Shown: positions 10,657-21,680, numbered from the stretch's first letter. The stretch: DNA of 64,000 nucleotides from Sorex araneus (GCF_027595985.1 NC_073302.1:10356966-10420965); one strand, 5' to 3'. The notes: generated by a model not told the origin, from the letters alone. Program-made: numbers and translations.

Positions 10657-11535
10657 GAACAAATTTACAACTGTGTATACTATTGTGCTCCAACTTAAAA
10701 AAAAATTAGCTCCATGTCAGTATGTTTCAAAATTCCACCCACAGACTTAATTTCCAAAGAAATATTAAATCTATAGTCAACATAAGAAATCTACATGACC
10801 TAAGTTTAAAATTAGTTTTTCACACCTGTGATATGAAGGACAATATAATATGCCATTTGAACCATAAAATCTCAAAATGTATTTCTTTTCAATAAGGTGT
10901 TTGAAAACACATTGTGAATTGAAGTGATCTAAGCTGTTACTTTTGGAAGATCTAGAGTGCTATCACATGCAATTGTGGTTATCCTAAATAATGAGGAGTG
11001 TGAAGGCCACACATGATGAGTAGGTCGCAGATTCTTAGTGAATACAAATTGTAATTTTACCTGTTTTATTTATGAGTGATACAACTATGCACCTTTAGAT
11101 AATGGATCTTTTGTTCTTCATAATTAGAAAAAATAATAGAGTGCTTAATACTTTGGTGAAGATTTTTAAGGTATATGTAATACCCACAAAATAGTGCTTG
11201 CTATTGGGTAAGTTGATGGCCGCCAATGTTTTATATGACTTTGAAAGTTAATGGACCACTGCTATCAGGAAATATAATATCTTTGATAAATAAGGATCCA
11301 GAAATTTTCACTGTGTTCTATACCAGTGTAGATAGTTTTGGCAGTTTAAGAGGAAACGTTTTACATTTGCCCTAATGCCAAAATTTCTATGAAATTATAG
11401 TAAACAACTAGATTGACATGACATAATACAAAGGTGAGCATTTCTTTTTCAGAGACCTTTGATTCCTTATGAACTATTATAAACTTAGTGCTTTGTGTAG
11501 CATCCTGAAAAAAATTATGCTGTTTAAAACATATA
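10657..11535. other. Unannotated intronic DNA
   Basis: AT-rich, no gene or repeat recognised. Confidence 0.4.
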
Positions 11536-11715
11536 TTGCAGCTGAGTGATAGTGCACTGGGTAGCCTTTTGCCTTGCTCAAGACTGGCCTGGGTTTAATC
11601 CGTGTCGTCCTATATAGTCTTCTGAACACCTCCAGGAGAAATTCCTGGTGGAAAGCCAGTGCACTCAGTAACTCTGAATGCAAAACCCCTGAGCATTGCC
11701 AGAATAAAATATTTT
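11536..11715 (+). mobile_element. SINE type b, diverged
   Basis: GCAGCTGAGTGATAGTGCAC (head), TTTTGCCTTGCTCAAGACTG, a GGGTTTAATCC B box, CTCCAGGAGAAATTCC, and CCCTGAGCATTGCC before an A-rich tail. Confidence 0.75.
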
Positions 11716-11812
11716 ATTTATTAAAATCAATAACAATAGATAAATTAAAATTTGTAAATAAAATAAAATAAATTTTTAAAAATAGGAAAAAATAAAATTA
11801 AACCAAAATTAT

Positions 11813-12352
11813 CTTTTAATGAATTACCATAAGGTACAGTTACAGACTTACAGACATTCATGATTACACTTCATCCCTACATTGATTGAGTATCCATCCC
11901 TTCACCAGTGCCCATTCTCCACCATCAAACTTCCCAGTATCCCTCCCGACATCCCTCCCATCGACCCCTTACCCACCTGCCTCTGTGACACATACATTCC
12001 ATTATACTCTCTCTCTCTCTCTCTCTCCTTTTGGGTGTTACAGTTAACAATACAGGTACTAAGTGGCCATCATGTTTGATCTATAAATAGATCTCCAATC
12101 CTAAGTGAGCCTTCCAAGCATCATTCAATTAGTGGTCCATTCTCTATCCCAACTGTCTTTTCCCCCAGCAAGTGAGGTTGGCTTCCAAGCTGTAGAGCTA
12201 TCCTCCTGGCCCTTATCTCTATCATACTTGGGTGTTAGTCTCCCGTTCTGTTACTTTACATTTCAGAAATGTATACAGTCATTATATGTCTGTGCATATA
12301 TCAATGACTCCTTTCACTTAGCATGATACGCTCCATGTTGACCCACTTATGT
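11813..12352 (-). mobile_element. L1 3' end
   Basis: Antisense L1 3' UTR: CCATCCCTTCACCAGTGCCC, a (CT)n tract at 12006-12028, GTGGCCATCATGTTTGATC, then ORF2 end sequence TTCACTTAGCATGATACGCT. Confidence 0.88.
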
Positions 12353-12390
12353 TAGAAAAGATGAAATCATAAAAACATTTTTTGCATTAG

Positions 12391-12640
12391 CAATAAACAG
12401 AGGGCAGGGCATTTGCCTTGCATGCAGCCAACCTGGGTTTGATTCTGCCATCCCTCTCTGAGAGCCCAGCAAGCTAACAAGAGTAACCTGCCCGCACTGC
12501 AGAGCCTGGCAAGCTCCCCATGGGATTTTCGGTATGCCAAAAACAGTAACAACAAGTCTCACAATGGAGATGTTACTAGTGCCAGCTCCAGCAAATCAAT
12601 GAACAATGGGAAGATAAGGCTACAGTGCTACAGTGTTACC
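12391..12640 (+). mobile_element. SINE type a
   Basis: GCATTTGCCTTGCATGCAGC, GGGTTTGATTCTGCCATCCC (B box), AGAGCCTGGCAAGCTCCCCA, TATGCCAAAAACAGTAACAA, GAGATGTTACTAGTGCCAGC, and a CTACAGTGCTACAGTGTTA tail. Confidence 0.88.
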
Positions 12641-12844
12641 TTCTTTTTTCAAAATGAATCATTACTACTGATATTAGAGTGCAATGTACCATTGTAACCT
12701 AAATGGCACAAACTATGGTTTATGTAACCACATGTGACTAGTTAAAACGTAATAAATTTAATATTCGCAAAAAAGTTGGCTTTACAGTATTCATTCTCCA
12801 AAGGATTCCCTGTTCCTTTCGTTCCCAGGAAAGACGAAAGCAGC

Positions 12845-13792
12845 ATGATGAGAGGAAATGAGACCATATTTTCTGAATTTCTCCTCCAGGGGCTCCCTAT
12901 TCCACCAGAACGTCAGGATTTCTGCTTCATCCTCTTCCTGCTCATGTACCTGACCACAGTGTTGGGGAACCTGCTCATCATCCTGCTCATCCGGATCGAC
13001 ATTCGCCTCCACACCCCCATGTACTTCTTCCTCAGCATCTTGGCCTTCAATGATGTGACTTTCTCATCTGTCACTGTCCCCAAAATGTTGATGGACATGA
13101 AGACAAATCACAAATCTGTTCCCTACGCAGGGTGCATTTCTCAGGTTTTTTTTTTAATAATCTTTGCTTGTACTGAAAACTTCCTTCTTACAGTGATGGC
13201 ATATGACAGGTATGTGGCCATCTGTCAGCCGCTCCACTACACCACCATCATGAGGCAGGAGCGATGCATTGCTCTGGTAGCAACATCCTGGATCCTCAGT
13301 GGCTTCCACTCTTTGTTGCACACCCTCCTTTTGGCCAGAGTTTCTTTCTGTGCTGACATTACCATCCCCCACTTCTTCTGTGAACTCACTCCAGTCCTGG
13401 AGATCAGCTGCTCAGACATTTCACTTAATGTCCTGGTCATTTTCATTGAGGGAGGGATTTCTTTTTATCTGCCATTCTTCAGTATCTTGGGCACTTATAT
13501 CCGCATATGGGCCACTGTCCTGAAGAATCCCTCTGCTAAGAAATTCTTCAAAGTCCTTTCTACCTGTGGGTCCCATCTCGTTGTTGTGTCTTTATTCTAT
13601 GGAACCATTCTTAAAGTTTATATTTTACCCTCCTCCTCTTCCTCAAAAAATAAAGATATAATTGCTTCTGTGATGTACATGATAGTCACCCCCATGCTGA
13701 ACCCTTTTATCTACAGTTTGAGAAACAGAGATATAAAACAAGCCCTAAATTTGCTCACTAACAGAGTCAAGTTCTATAGTCAAAATACTTAA
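12845..13792 (+). CDS. Olfactory receptor, family 1 (OR1J-like), intact, 315 aa
   Basis: Odorant-binding class A GPCR with an uninterrupted frame. Key sites: N-glycosylation sequon NET near residue 5, TM1 GN at 41-42, TM2 LHTPMYFFLS, Cys97 before TM3, MAYDRYVAIC at 118-127, loop-2 cysteines 169/179/189, KVLSTCGSH at 236-244, and PMLNPFIYSLRN at 283-294. Length is typical of class II ORs. I chose the ATG at 12845 because MMRGNET aligns with MKRENET and MKRQNET of the other two complete genes. The frame can be opened further upstream only from a TTG at 12776, which lies before a splice acceptor: a pyrimidine-rich run ending in CAG at 12826-12828. That acceptor is 16 nt before the ATG, exactly as in the OR at 47816. 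A conserved promoter and first exon lie at 7330-7680. The TM6-TM7 region is almost identical in all four ORs. Confidence 0.96.
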   Translation: MMRGNETIFSEFLLQGLPIPPERQDFCFILFLLMYLTTVLGNLLIILLIRIDIRLHTPMYFFLSILAFNDVTFSSVTVPKMLMDMKTNHKSVPYAGCISQVFFLIIFACTENFLLTVMAYDRYVAICQPLHYTTIMRQERCIALVATSWILSGFHSLLHTLLLARVSFCADITIPHFFCELTPVLEISCSDISLNVLVIFIEGGISFYLPFFSILGTYIRIWATVLKNPSAKKFFKVLSTCGSHLVVVSLFYGTILKVYILPSSSSSKNKDIIASVMYMIVTPMLNPFIYSLRNRDIKQALNLLTNRVKFYSQNT

Positions 13793-15130
13793 TGTGAATG
13801 TATTACCTAATGTGCATTCAAATAATCAAGGCATCTATCATCCTAAAACGTCTATTCTTTGTGTTCAGCTGAAATTGTGTTCCCATACATCTCTGAGTTG
13901 TTGACATACTTATGTTTCCCTCTTCTAACATATACCAGTTTTATTCCCCAGTCTGACTTTCAATGACTGACATTTACTGAGAAATGATTAGAAACTATGG
14001 TGCCTTATTTCAGTATGTTTAGAACGTGAAATTTGGAGAATAGTAAAGATACCAAACACAATAGTAAAGAAGAAAACTCCTGCAGGTCTACTCTCAAAGC
14101 AATGCCATCCTTTCTTTCTTTATAATGTAAGGATTCAGGAAATGATGTATCTAATAATTGTCAGAAAAAAAACTGATTTCTTATACAAATCAAATTTCCA
14201 GTTAATAATTTTTGAAATTTCCATTCAAATCTTTCGATGACTCCTTTGGATTTACTTAAAAGTAAAGAATCATGCTAAGTTCAAATAATTCTGCTATTTC
14301 TAATAAATGAATTATTTTTAAACTTTAGAATTGTTTTATATCTTGATCCATATGGCAGTTGTAATAGATAACTACAGTGGTCATGACAATGGATATGTGT
14401 GTATGTGTGCGTGCGAAAAAAAATCAAAATGATACACACCTTAAATGTTTTCATTTTTTATGTATTCACTATGTTTATTATTTGTCAGTACTATGAAAAT
14501 TCAGGTGGGAGAAATCACTTGTATCACTTGTCTCATTCATTAATATGCTCGAGCAGGCGCTGGTAAGGTCTCCATTCCCCACATGCTTGAAAGAGCCTCA
14601 CACATGAAGGAACCAGCAGAGGAACTGAGGTATTCGGTACCTGTGGCTGAGATCTCCAAGCCTGCTCGGATCAGAACTGGGCCTCCTCCACCCAGATCCC
14701 CCATTTTCCAGTAGCTAGTCAGTCACACCCACAAACTGCCCTCGGCACCGTGTAATCCCCTCAACAGCCAACATCCAGAGACTATGAAACAAGCTCCCGG
14801 AAGAGAGTGATGCAGTTTCTACCTCTCAAAGGGCCCCACAAGCTACTAAGAGTATCCCATATGCATGGTAAAGCCTAGCAAGCTTCCCGTGATGTATTGT
14901 ATATGCCCAAAAAGTAACAATAACTAGTCCTCTTTCCCTGACCCTGAAAGAGCCCCCAGTAGGCCATTGGGCTACAGTAGCATGTGATTGGGATGAATGG
15001 ATACATTACTGGGAGAAATTTAAAAAACATATTATTCTGAGTTGGAAAGGTTATGTGACATGAGCGTATTTGTATAAAAGTACATAATTTTTGTAAATTT
15101 CTTTAAAATTTCAAACCATGCCTTAGGTAT
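13310..15130 (+). repeat. Tandem duplicate of the OR 3' half and flank at 1-1260
   Basis: From the TM5-encoding region to about 1.3 kb past the stop, this segment aligns co-linearly with 1-1260. Examples are TGTGCATTCAAATAATCAAG after both stops, and ATGAAAATTCAGGTGGGA or its close variant near 1135 and 14490. The copy here has an insertion at 14516-15010 that is absent from the first copy. Confidence 0.85.
14516..15010 (-). mobile_element. Composite RTE-tailed non-autonomous element
   Basis: Inserted in the 3' flank of the OR at 12845 and absent from the duplicate flank near 1170. GGGAGAAAT occurs on both sides (about 14507-14515 and 15012-15020). The left end is an antisense RTE tail (CACTTGTATCACTTG, then GCTCGAGCAGGCGCTGGTAA). 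The middle has no assignment. The right part has type-a SINE body in the opposite sense (AAGCCTAGCAAGCTTCCCGT). Confidence 0.65.
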
Positions 15131-15199
15131 GATCTATATAATTTTTAGTGAAGATAGTTTTGCTTAAACAAAGCTACTTAGAGAAACGTGAGGGGAAAA

Positions 15200-15240
15200 G
15201 GAGAGAAGAAAGAGAGAGAGAAAAATAGAGAGAAAGAGCT
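15200..15240. repeat. Purine-rich (GA/GAAA) simple repeat
   Basis: AGAGAAGAAAGAGAGAGAGA with interruptions. Confidence 0.8.
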
Positions 15241-15599
15241 GTGTTGAGAGAATATGAGCTTCTCCAGAAAAAAATAAAACACAGAGAAAGGCTTTGGATG
15301 AAGGTTAATCACAATTTTTCCAAATTGTCTTGGTCTTGGAAACTTTCTTCATTTTACAAGAACATGTGGCTTTGAAAATATAATGCCACGCACAGAGGGG
15401 AAATACAGGCATAGGTATGAACTAAATTTATACATAAGCATGAAAATTACTACTTTTAAATGTGTAATATTTATATCATTAATATCTGTATATATAAAAT
15501 GAATGTAATCTTCTTGGTAAAGAAATGCTTCCATTTCTATGTCTTGCTTTTGTTCTCACATCTCTACTCTTCCTTTATTTACATCTAATTCACATAAGG

Positions 15600-15850
15600 A
15601 AAAGAAGTCTTTATTTCATTGCAGTACTATAAGAAATTTACAGCAGTGTCCTGTCCTAAGCTATCACTTCAAGGCACTCAAGTGGACACGGGAATGGGAA
15701 ATAATTGGCCTGTGATGCAACATTCACCGGACCCACAGTATGCTCAGAAGAATTCCCAGAAGAGTAAATGCAGTGAACTTTCTGAGGGACAAGTAAAGGA
15801 AAAGCATGATTAATGAGAGAGCTCCAGCACCAGGAGCCATGCGCAAACTC
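15600..15850 (+). other. Unclassified segment, continues at 16149-17120
   Basis: GC content is higher than the surroundings. A 64-codon frame at 15619-15813 is not recognisable. The segment is split by an L1 insertion at 15867-16132. It might be an old retroelement 5' region or a processed pseudogene; I cannot decide. Confidence 0.3.
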
Positions 15851-15866
15851 CTGGGAGCCTCTCTTT

Positions 15867-16132
15867 TTTTCTTTTTTTAAAATTTTTAATTTTTTTTTCA
15901 TTTTTAAGTTTTTTATTTATTTTTTAATTAGTGAGTCACAGTGAGGATACAGTTACAGATTCACACATTCTTGTGCTTGTTTTTCCCTCATGCAATGCTT
16001 AAGAGCCCATCCCTCCACCAGTGTCCATTCTCCACCACCAGTGAACCCAGTATCCCTCCCACCCATCCCAGTCCCATCCTCCCACCCCACCCCCACCTCT
16101 GTAGTGGGGCATTCCAATTTGATATCCCTCTT
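15867..16132 (-). mobile_element. L1 3' end, 266 bp, with perfect target-site duplication
   Basis: T-rich start (antisense poly(A)), GTGAGTCACAGTGAGGATAC, CATCCCTCCACCAGTGTCCA and the C-rich tract, cut off within the 3' UTR. CTGGGAGCCTCTCTTT is repeated exactly at 15851-15866 and 16133-16148. Confidence 0.93.
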
Positions 16133-16148
16133 CTGGGAGCCTCTCTTT

Positions 16149-17120
16149 GAGGGCCTCTGCCCCATAAACTGCCTTCAGACCTACTAATTGCTGCCAATTT
16201 AAATTCCTACAACCTAAGTGCACTGACCAGATCACGAATTAGTTCCACACCACCACAGAAAAGAATTTCAGCCCCCAGGGACCACACAGAAACCCGTTAC
16301 CGTGGGGCTTGTTAGCCTCTGTATGACAATCGTCTTTCACCCACTGCACACACTCTCAGGGCAGATGGGAACCACAGGGTCTTATTGGCCTCCAGAATAG
16401 CCCTACAAAAGTCCTGACAACTGAAAGGGAAAAACTAGATCTACGTCTGCCTGTCACTGAAATACCTTTACAGGACATTGGAAATAGTTCGAATAACAGT
16501 AGCCTAGATGTGTAAAATACAAATCAGGTCAGCACTCAGATCATCAGGAAAGTACAGCCCCACTGGAAGCACCCTCAAAAATCGAAGAAGAATGGGAAAG
16601 CCAACGAATTTAGCTGTATTGATGCACGGGGACAGAAGTTCAAGCAAGTTCTCAAGTTCCTCAAAGTTCTTAAGGCTGTGAATCCTCTGTGATGCTCTCA
16701 GGAGGCAGAGGGGAATGGTGGTTCAAATCCCCACACCGCCAAAGCCCTTAGAAGCCACGATCACACCCCACACCCCATGCCACGCCAAGAGCCCAAGTCC
16801 ACTTCTTCATGACTAATCTCTGCAGAGATGACAAACTGATGAAAATTCCAGGTACACCAGTTTTCAGGCTGAGAACATGGGGTCCTCTCAGAGTGGCGGT
16901 TGGCAGGTTGCCCACTACCTCCATACTTTCAGAACTCTAGCAGCCATACCCACATTCCACAACCACTGTCATGTAAACTCAGTGCCCACTTACATATCCC
17001 AGAGTTCTGGAACATGCGGCAATATTTGTGGACATACAATACTTCCAATTTCTACAATACTGTCAGTCCAGTATGAGCACATCAAATTTGAAGGCAAACT
17101 AACATAGAAAATAACAATAC
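16149..17120 (+). other. Unclassified segment, right part
   Basis: Continuation of 15600-15850 beyond the L1 insertion. It carries no long frame of recognisable protein and leads into L1 ORF2 sequence at about 17125. Possibly the 5' region of an old L1, given its position before ORF2 fragments; weak inference. Confidence 0.3.
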
Positions 17121-17124
17121 TCAA

Positions 17125-17455
17125 TAAAAAATAATCAAGGATGGTTTAACATTTGCAATCAACCAACACAATTCATCATATCAATAAAAGAAATAATAAA
17201 TAATAAATAATAAATAAAATAATAAAATAATAAAAACAATATGATCATATCAATAGACACAGAGAAAGCATTTGACAAGATCCAGCACCTGTTTATGATG
17301 AAAACTTTCAGCAAAATGGGAATCAAAGAAAATTTCCTCAATATAGTCAAAGCCATCTACCACAAGCCTGTGTGAATCTATAACTGTACCATCACTGTGA
17401 CTCACTAATTAAAAAATAAATAAATTTATTAAAAAAAGAAAAAGAAAAAGATGTT
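17125..17455 (+). mobile_element. L1 ORF2 fragment joined to an L1 3' end
   Basis: ORF2 RT-region sequence (AAGGATGGTTTAACATTTGC, GAGAAAGCATTTGACAAGAT) is split by an AATAAATAAT-type simple repeat (about 17185-17235). At 17371 it joins L1 3' terminal sequence (CTATAACTGTACCATCACTG) and an A-rich tail. Confidence 0.75.
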
Positions 17456-17690
17456 AAGGGCATCCAGATAGGAAAGGAAGAAATCAAACTCTCACTATTC
17501 ACAGAACATATGATACTATGTCTAAAGAAGCCTAAACCCTCTACTAAGAAACTCATAGAAACAATAGGCTTGTACTGTAAAGTCGCAGGCTATACAATCA
17601 ATACCCAAAAGTCCCAAAAGCCTTCCTATATGCAAACAATGAGACCGAGGAAAGGGACATGAACAAAGCAACCCCAACATAACTATGGTT
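17456..17690 (+). mobile_element. L1 ORF2 fragment
   Basis: GGGCATCCAGATAGGAAAGG, the catalytic region now TTCACAGAACATATG (FADD lost), and CTTCCTATATGCAAACAATG. Confidence 0.8.
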
Positions 17691-18389
17691 ATGGTTTGTC
17701 TTGCATTCTCACACAAGTGTTGATTCTTATGGTTTAATGTACATAGTTACCTTACCTCCACATCACCAAAATGATCAATACCCTAGACCTTTGCCAATTT
17801 TTTTAAAAAATTAATAATTATTATTGAGTGCAAATGTCATGAATTGTTATGTAATATAAAATTTACAATAAATCAAAATTATATATTGATAATATCACCT
17901 GATATATTTTGAGTTAGAGTATGGCCCAAAAGATTCTTATGCCATTAAGACTCAGGAATATTAAAGGAAGTGATCAATTCTTACAGCAAACTGAGGTAGA
18001 GGTTTCTGAGGGACTTTTTTGAGTCCAATATTTTTTTATTGCATTGTAAATTTTTTTGTTCCTCTTTCATAAAGATATCTTGACCTCAAAAGTAAAGACA
18101 AAAGACAGAAATAGTTACAGCCCCAACATGAGTTAACACAGAATTTTTACAAATACATTTTAATGTATCTTTTCATCTTTTTGAAAATGATGACCTCCTG
18201 CTTTATATAGATATATTCTATCATTTTTAATGATTTGACTTTCTGAGAAGTTTAATATTATGAAAACCCATAATTACAAAACTGTGATTAACACTGGATC
18301 TTTATTGAATTATATTTAGAATATTCAAGAATGTTTAATGTATTTTCATAAGAAAATGTAGAAAACAATAACTGGGATAGGGGTTAAGG
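17691..18389. other. Unannotated AT-rich DNA
   Basis: No gene or clear repeat seen. Confidence 0.4.
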
Positions 18390-18650
18390 TGGTGAAGGTG
18401 TGCTGAAGTACCTGGACCAGATTTTCCCCCAGATATGTTGCAGGTGGTGGCGGCAGCCAGTGCCAAGCTATGACTTGGCCAGGAGCAGGGCCAATGCTAG
18501 GGGTCGGGGCCAGGGCCAGAACTCCGGTTGTTCATGACTCCAGTACCCCCTGTGGATCGCTGTTACTGTTCCCGTAGAGCCTGACCAGGAGGCATTTGCC
18601 CACGTCCTGACGTGTGGTATCCAGGGAGTCAGAGCTCAGGGAGCTGAAGG
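18390..18650. other. GC-rich unclassified segment at the outer edge of palindrome arm 1
   Basis: Contrasts with the AT-rich surroundings; contains GGTGGTGGCGGCAGCCAGTG and repeated GGCCAGGGCCAG-like stretches. Homology to arm 2 fades here, so it marks or lies near the outer breakpoint. Confidence 0.35.
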
Positions 18651-18674
18651 ACTCCAATTTGAAGATCACCTTTT

Positions 18675-18857
18675 TCTTTTTTTTTTTATTTAATTATATT
18701 TTTTATTTTTGAGCACACCCAGCAATGTTCCTGGATCTGCACTCTGGAACTACTACTGGCGGTGTTTGGGAGATCATATGGTATGCTGAGGATCAAACCC
18801 AGGTCAGCTATATGCAAGGCAAACAGTTCTACCCTCTGTACTATCGCTCCCGCCACA
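18675..18857 (-). mobile_element. SINE type b, arm-1 specific
   Basis: T-rich left end (antisense A tail), GAGCACACCCAGCAATGTTC, CAAACCCAGGTCAGCTATAT (B box), TACTATCGCTCCCGCC (head). Flanks AAGATCACCTTTT and AAGATCGCTTTGT form an imperfect duplication. Arm 2 reads straight through at about 55460. Confidence 0.9.
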
Positions 18858-19474
18858 AAGATCGCTTTGTTCTTTGGAATCCTGTTCAGCAAGGTCTTTC
18901 TACCCTCACATTGGCCAGGCATCCACTCATATTTTATTTCTATCAAACAGAGAAATTTTCCCTAAAATTTATATTAATGGAACAACAGTAGTACATGCTA
19001 TGGAATGCCTGAGCTTTTCACTGGTGTGCTATTTTGAGATCCATCACATTGGGTATATTCAAACATTGTTTTGCATTTTCTTGTTTCTGGTTTGGGTCCG
19101 CAAAACTCAACTTGTAGCTGTATAAATCACATTTCAAAGGACCTTAACTTTCTGTCTTATTGGTACACATTTAAGATGAAGGAGTTAAATCACATGGTAC
19201 ATATTTGATAAGAATTTTAAACAATTTCCTCCTTTTATCATATTCATCATATAATTCTCCATCCTTGCAAATATTGTATAAGAACTTGAATGTCTCATAT
19301 AACTTTTGGAGGTCATTGTTGTTGAAATCAACACTTCCATAGGTGTAATCAACATTACAATACCTTACTTTACAATTGTAATGTTACAGTAAATGTGGAG
19401 TGATAGCTTTATAATTTTGCTATTACTCAATAACTAATGTACTGAACATGTCTATACCAAACATCTTTTTTAAT
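18858..19474. other. Palindrome arm DNA without genes
   Basis: Pairs with 54840-55450 in reverse complement. Short open frames here are not conserved in frame between arms and show no domain. Confidence 0.6.
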
Positions 19475-19612
19475 ATATTTAAAATATTTATTTATTTTGC
19501 TGCCACATCGTAGGGTACTCAGGGCTTAGTCATGGCTCTGAGCTCTGGGTTCACACATGGCAATTTCATAGCACGGCAAGCGCCCACCCTCTGTAATATA
19601 TATTGGCCCCAA
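19475..19612 (-). mobile_element. SINE type b, older than the palindrome
   Basis: Decayed antisense type-b body (AGGGCTTAGTCATGGCTCTG, CAAGCGCCCACCCTCTGTAA). The same element is at 54709-54840 in arm 2, so it was present before the duplication. Confidence 0.7.
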
Positions 19613-19938
19613 TTAAACTATTTTTAAAAATTGTGAGTTCTTGACATTTTTTGAACATTTTTAAAAGGTGAGAGTTCAGTAATTTTATTAAAAGACAATA
19701 GACTGTAGAATTCTTTATATATTTAGGATATATGTCCTTGAAGCATCTTTTCCACTTTCATGACTTATTCTTTAATTTTCTAACAATATTTCTCAGAATG
19801 ACATGATGAGACATAGCCCAATTTTCAAAAGCTTTTTTATAAATCATGATTTCTGCATTTCTATAAGAAAATACATTCCACTTTGAATAAATTAAATGTA
19901 TTTTCTTTTTTTTTTAGAAATAATTTTAAAAAATTGTT

Positions 19939-20107
19939 GGGGCTGGAGCGATAGTACAGCGGGTAGGGCGTTTGCCTTGCACGCGGCCGACCCGGGTTCA
20001 AATCCCAGCATCCTATATGGTCCCCTGAGCACCGCCAGAGGTAATTCCTGAGTGAAAAGCCAGGAGTAACCCCTGTGCATCGTCGGGTGTGACCCGAAAA
20101 CAAAAAG
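19939..20107 (+). mobile_element. SINE type b, near-consensus, arm-1 specific
   Basis: GGGGCTGGAGCGATAGTACA head, GTTTGCCTTGCACGCGGCCG, GACCCGGGTTCAAATCCCAG (B box), CCCCTGAGCACCGCCAGAGG, CATCGTCGGGTGTGACCC, A-rich tail. AAAATTGTT at 19930-19938 and 20108-20116 is an exact duplication. Arm 2 has the empty site at about 51690. Confidence 0.96.
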
Positions 20108-20708
20108 AAAATTGTTTAGGCACAATATTTACAAGCTTCCCATAATAGAATTCCTGGCACACAGTTTACAATATATTTAGAAATCTGTGCTTATCATGAA
20201 TTAAAGAATTTTATGCCATGTATCTTCTAAGTATTTTAAACTTAAATTTTGTATTTAATTATATTCTTATATTTCTTCAATTTTTATTCACTGAAATATT
20301 TGTCTAAAATTTAATTTGGCAGGTGGGCCCAATCCCCTCATTGTGCATCCCAGCCCTCTGTGCCCGGGTGCTCCACAAACTGCCCCAGGACCCGATCTCA
20401 CCCCAATGTCCAGTGGCCAGAAGGGGCGTGGCCTTTTCAGTAGTGGGCGTGGCCTCCTCTGCAGGGGGCGTGGTCTCCGGGAGCCGCTGCTGCTTACTGG
20501 CCTCAGTTGTTTTCCCCTGTTCTTGTATACTTGATGGATGTCTCAAACCCCATTTACTAACTTTGTGGAGATCTCCCCAGCTACCTCAAACACAAAAAGC
20601 AAATAAGCCACTAGCCTACTCCAATTGCACCAAAATATCGAAACCTCACAAAAAGAGAGATTAGCTCTAGTGAACTGGAAGGTCCAACCTCCATACAAGC
20701 ATGACAGC

Positions 20709-21640
20709 ATGAAGAAACAGCGCAAATCCCCACAGCAAGGAGAGGACAAAGAAAAGAGTCCAGAAGCCTCAGCAGGGGTTTCCCACAACTGTGATCTCTC
20801 TGACAAAGAACTCAGAGAAGAAATTCTGAGAACGTTCACCAAACTTAAAGAAACGGTGGAGCAGTCAGCAAAGAAATTACGAGGAGAAATGAGAGCAAAA
20901 ATAGGAAAGCTACATTCAGAAATGTCACAAATAAAAAGACACTGTAGACAAAATAAAAAATACAGTGGGAGCCCTCAAGAGTAGAATGGCTATAGCTGAA
21001 GATAGAATCAGTGAGCTTGAAGAAGATCAGCAGAAAGCCCACAGGCTACAACAAACAATTGAAAAAGACCTAAAATAACTCTAGGGCGAAGCAGAGACCA
21101 ATGGGATGATGCCAAGAGGAATAAGATAAGAATCACTGGAGTTCCAGAAGGACAGGGAGGCAACCCTAATGAGAAAGCCACAGTTAAAGAAATCATCACT
21201 CAAAAGTTCCCAGAGCTGGATAATGCAGACGTTCAGATACTATGAGCCCAAAAGGTGCCAGCTAGAAGAGACCCTAATAAAAAGACTCCAAGACATATCA
21301 TAGTCAGAATGATGGATGCCACGGATAGGGACACAATACTGCAAGGTCAAAAAAATATTGACACAATATTGCTAGGTCAAAAAAAGAAATCACATACAAA
21401 GGAGCACCCCTTAGATTAATAGCAGACTTATCAGAGGAAACCATGCAAGCCAGAAGACAATTGTGGAACATAGTAAAAAAACTCAATGAAATGAAAACCT
21501 CACCATGAATACTTTATCTGGCTAAGGTCTCACTCAAACTCAAAGGAACCATACACAATTTCATGGATAAACAACAGCTCAGGAACTTCATAGACTCAAA
21601 ATCAAACTTAAAAGAAGGAATAAAGGGGCTCCTATAAGAA
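20709..21640 (+). pseudogene. L1 ORF1 (RNA-binding ORF1p), broken
   Basis: Start MKKQRKSPQQ matches the ORF1 starts at 28747 and 57174. A coiled-coil region (KLKETVEQSAKKLRGEMRAK) is followed by a frame shift near 20960. The RRM/C-terminal part is recognisable in other frames (RITGVPEGQGG-like near 21130). Nucleic-acid chaperone of the L1 particle by family knowledge; not functional here. Confidence 0.9.
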
Positions 21641-21680
21641 AAGAAAAACCCCTAAAAGCACAACAAACTCTTACAGAAAG

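Noticed and set aside
12776-12844. N-terminal extension of the OR frame upstream of the ATG at 12845
   Set aside because: It begins with TTG, contains a splice acceptor, and has no counterpart in the other two complete ORs.
19939-20030. tRNA gene candidate (A- and B-box-like sequence)
   Set aside because: It is the head of a SINE present many times; no cloverleaf or tRNA 3' end.
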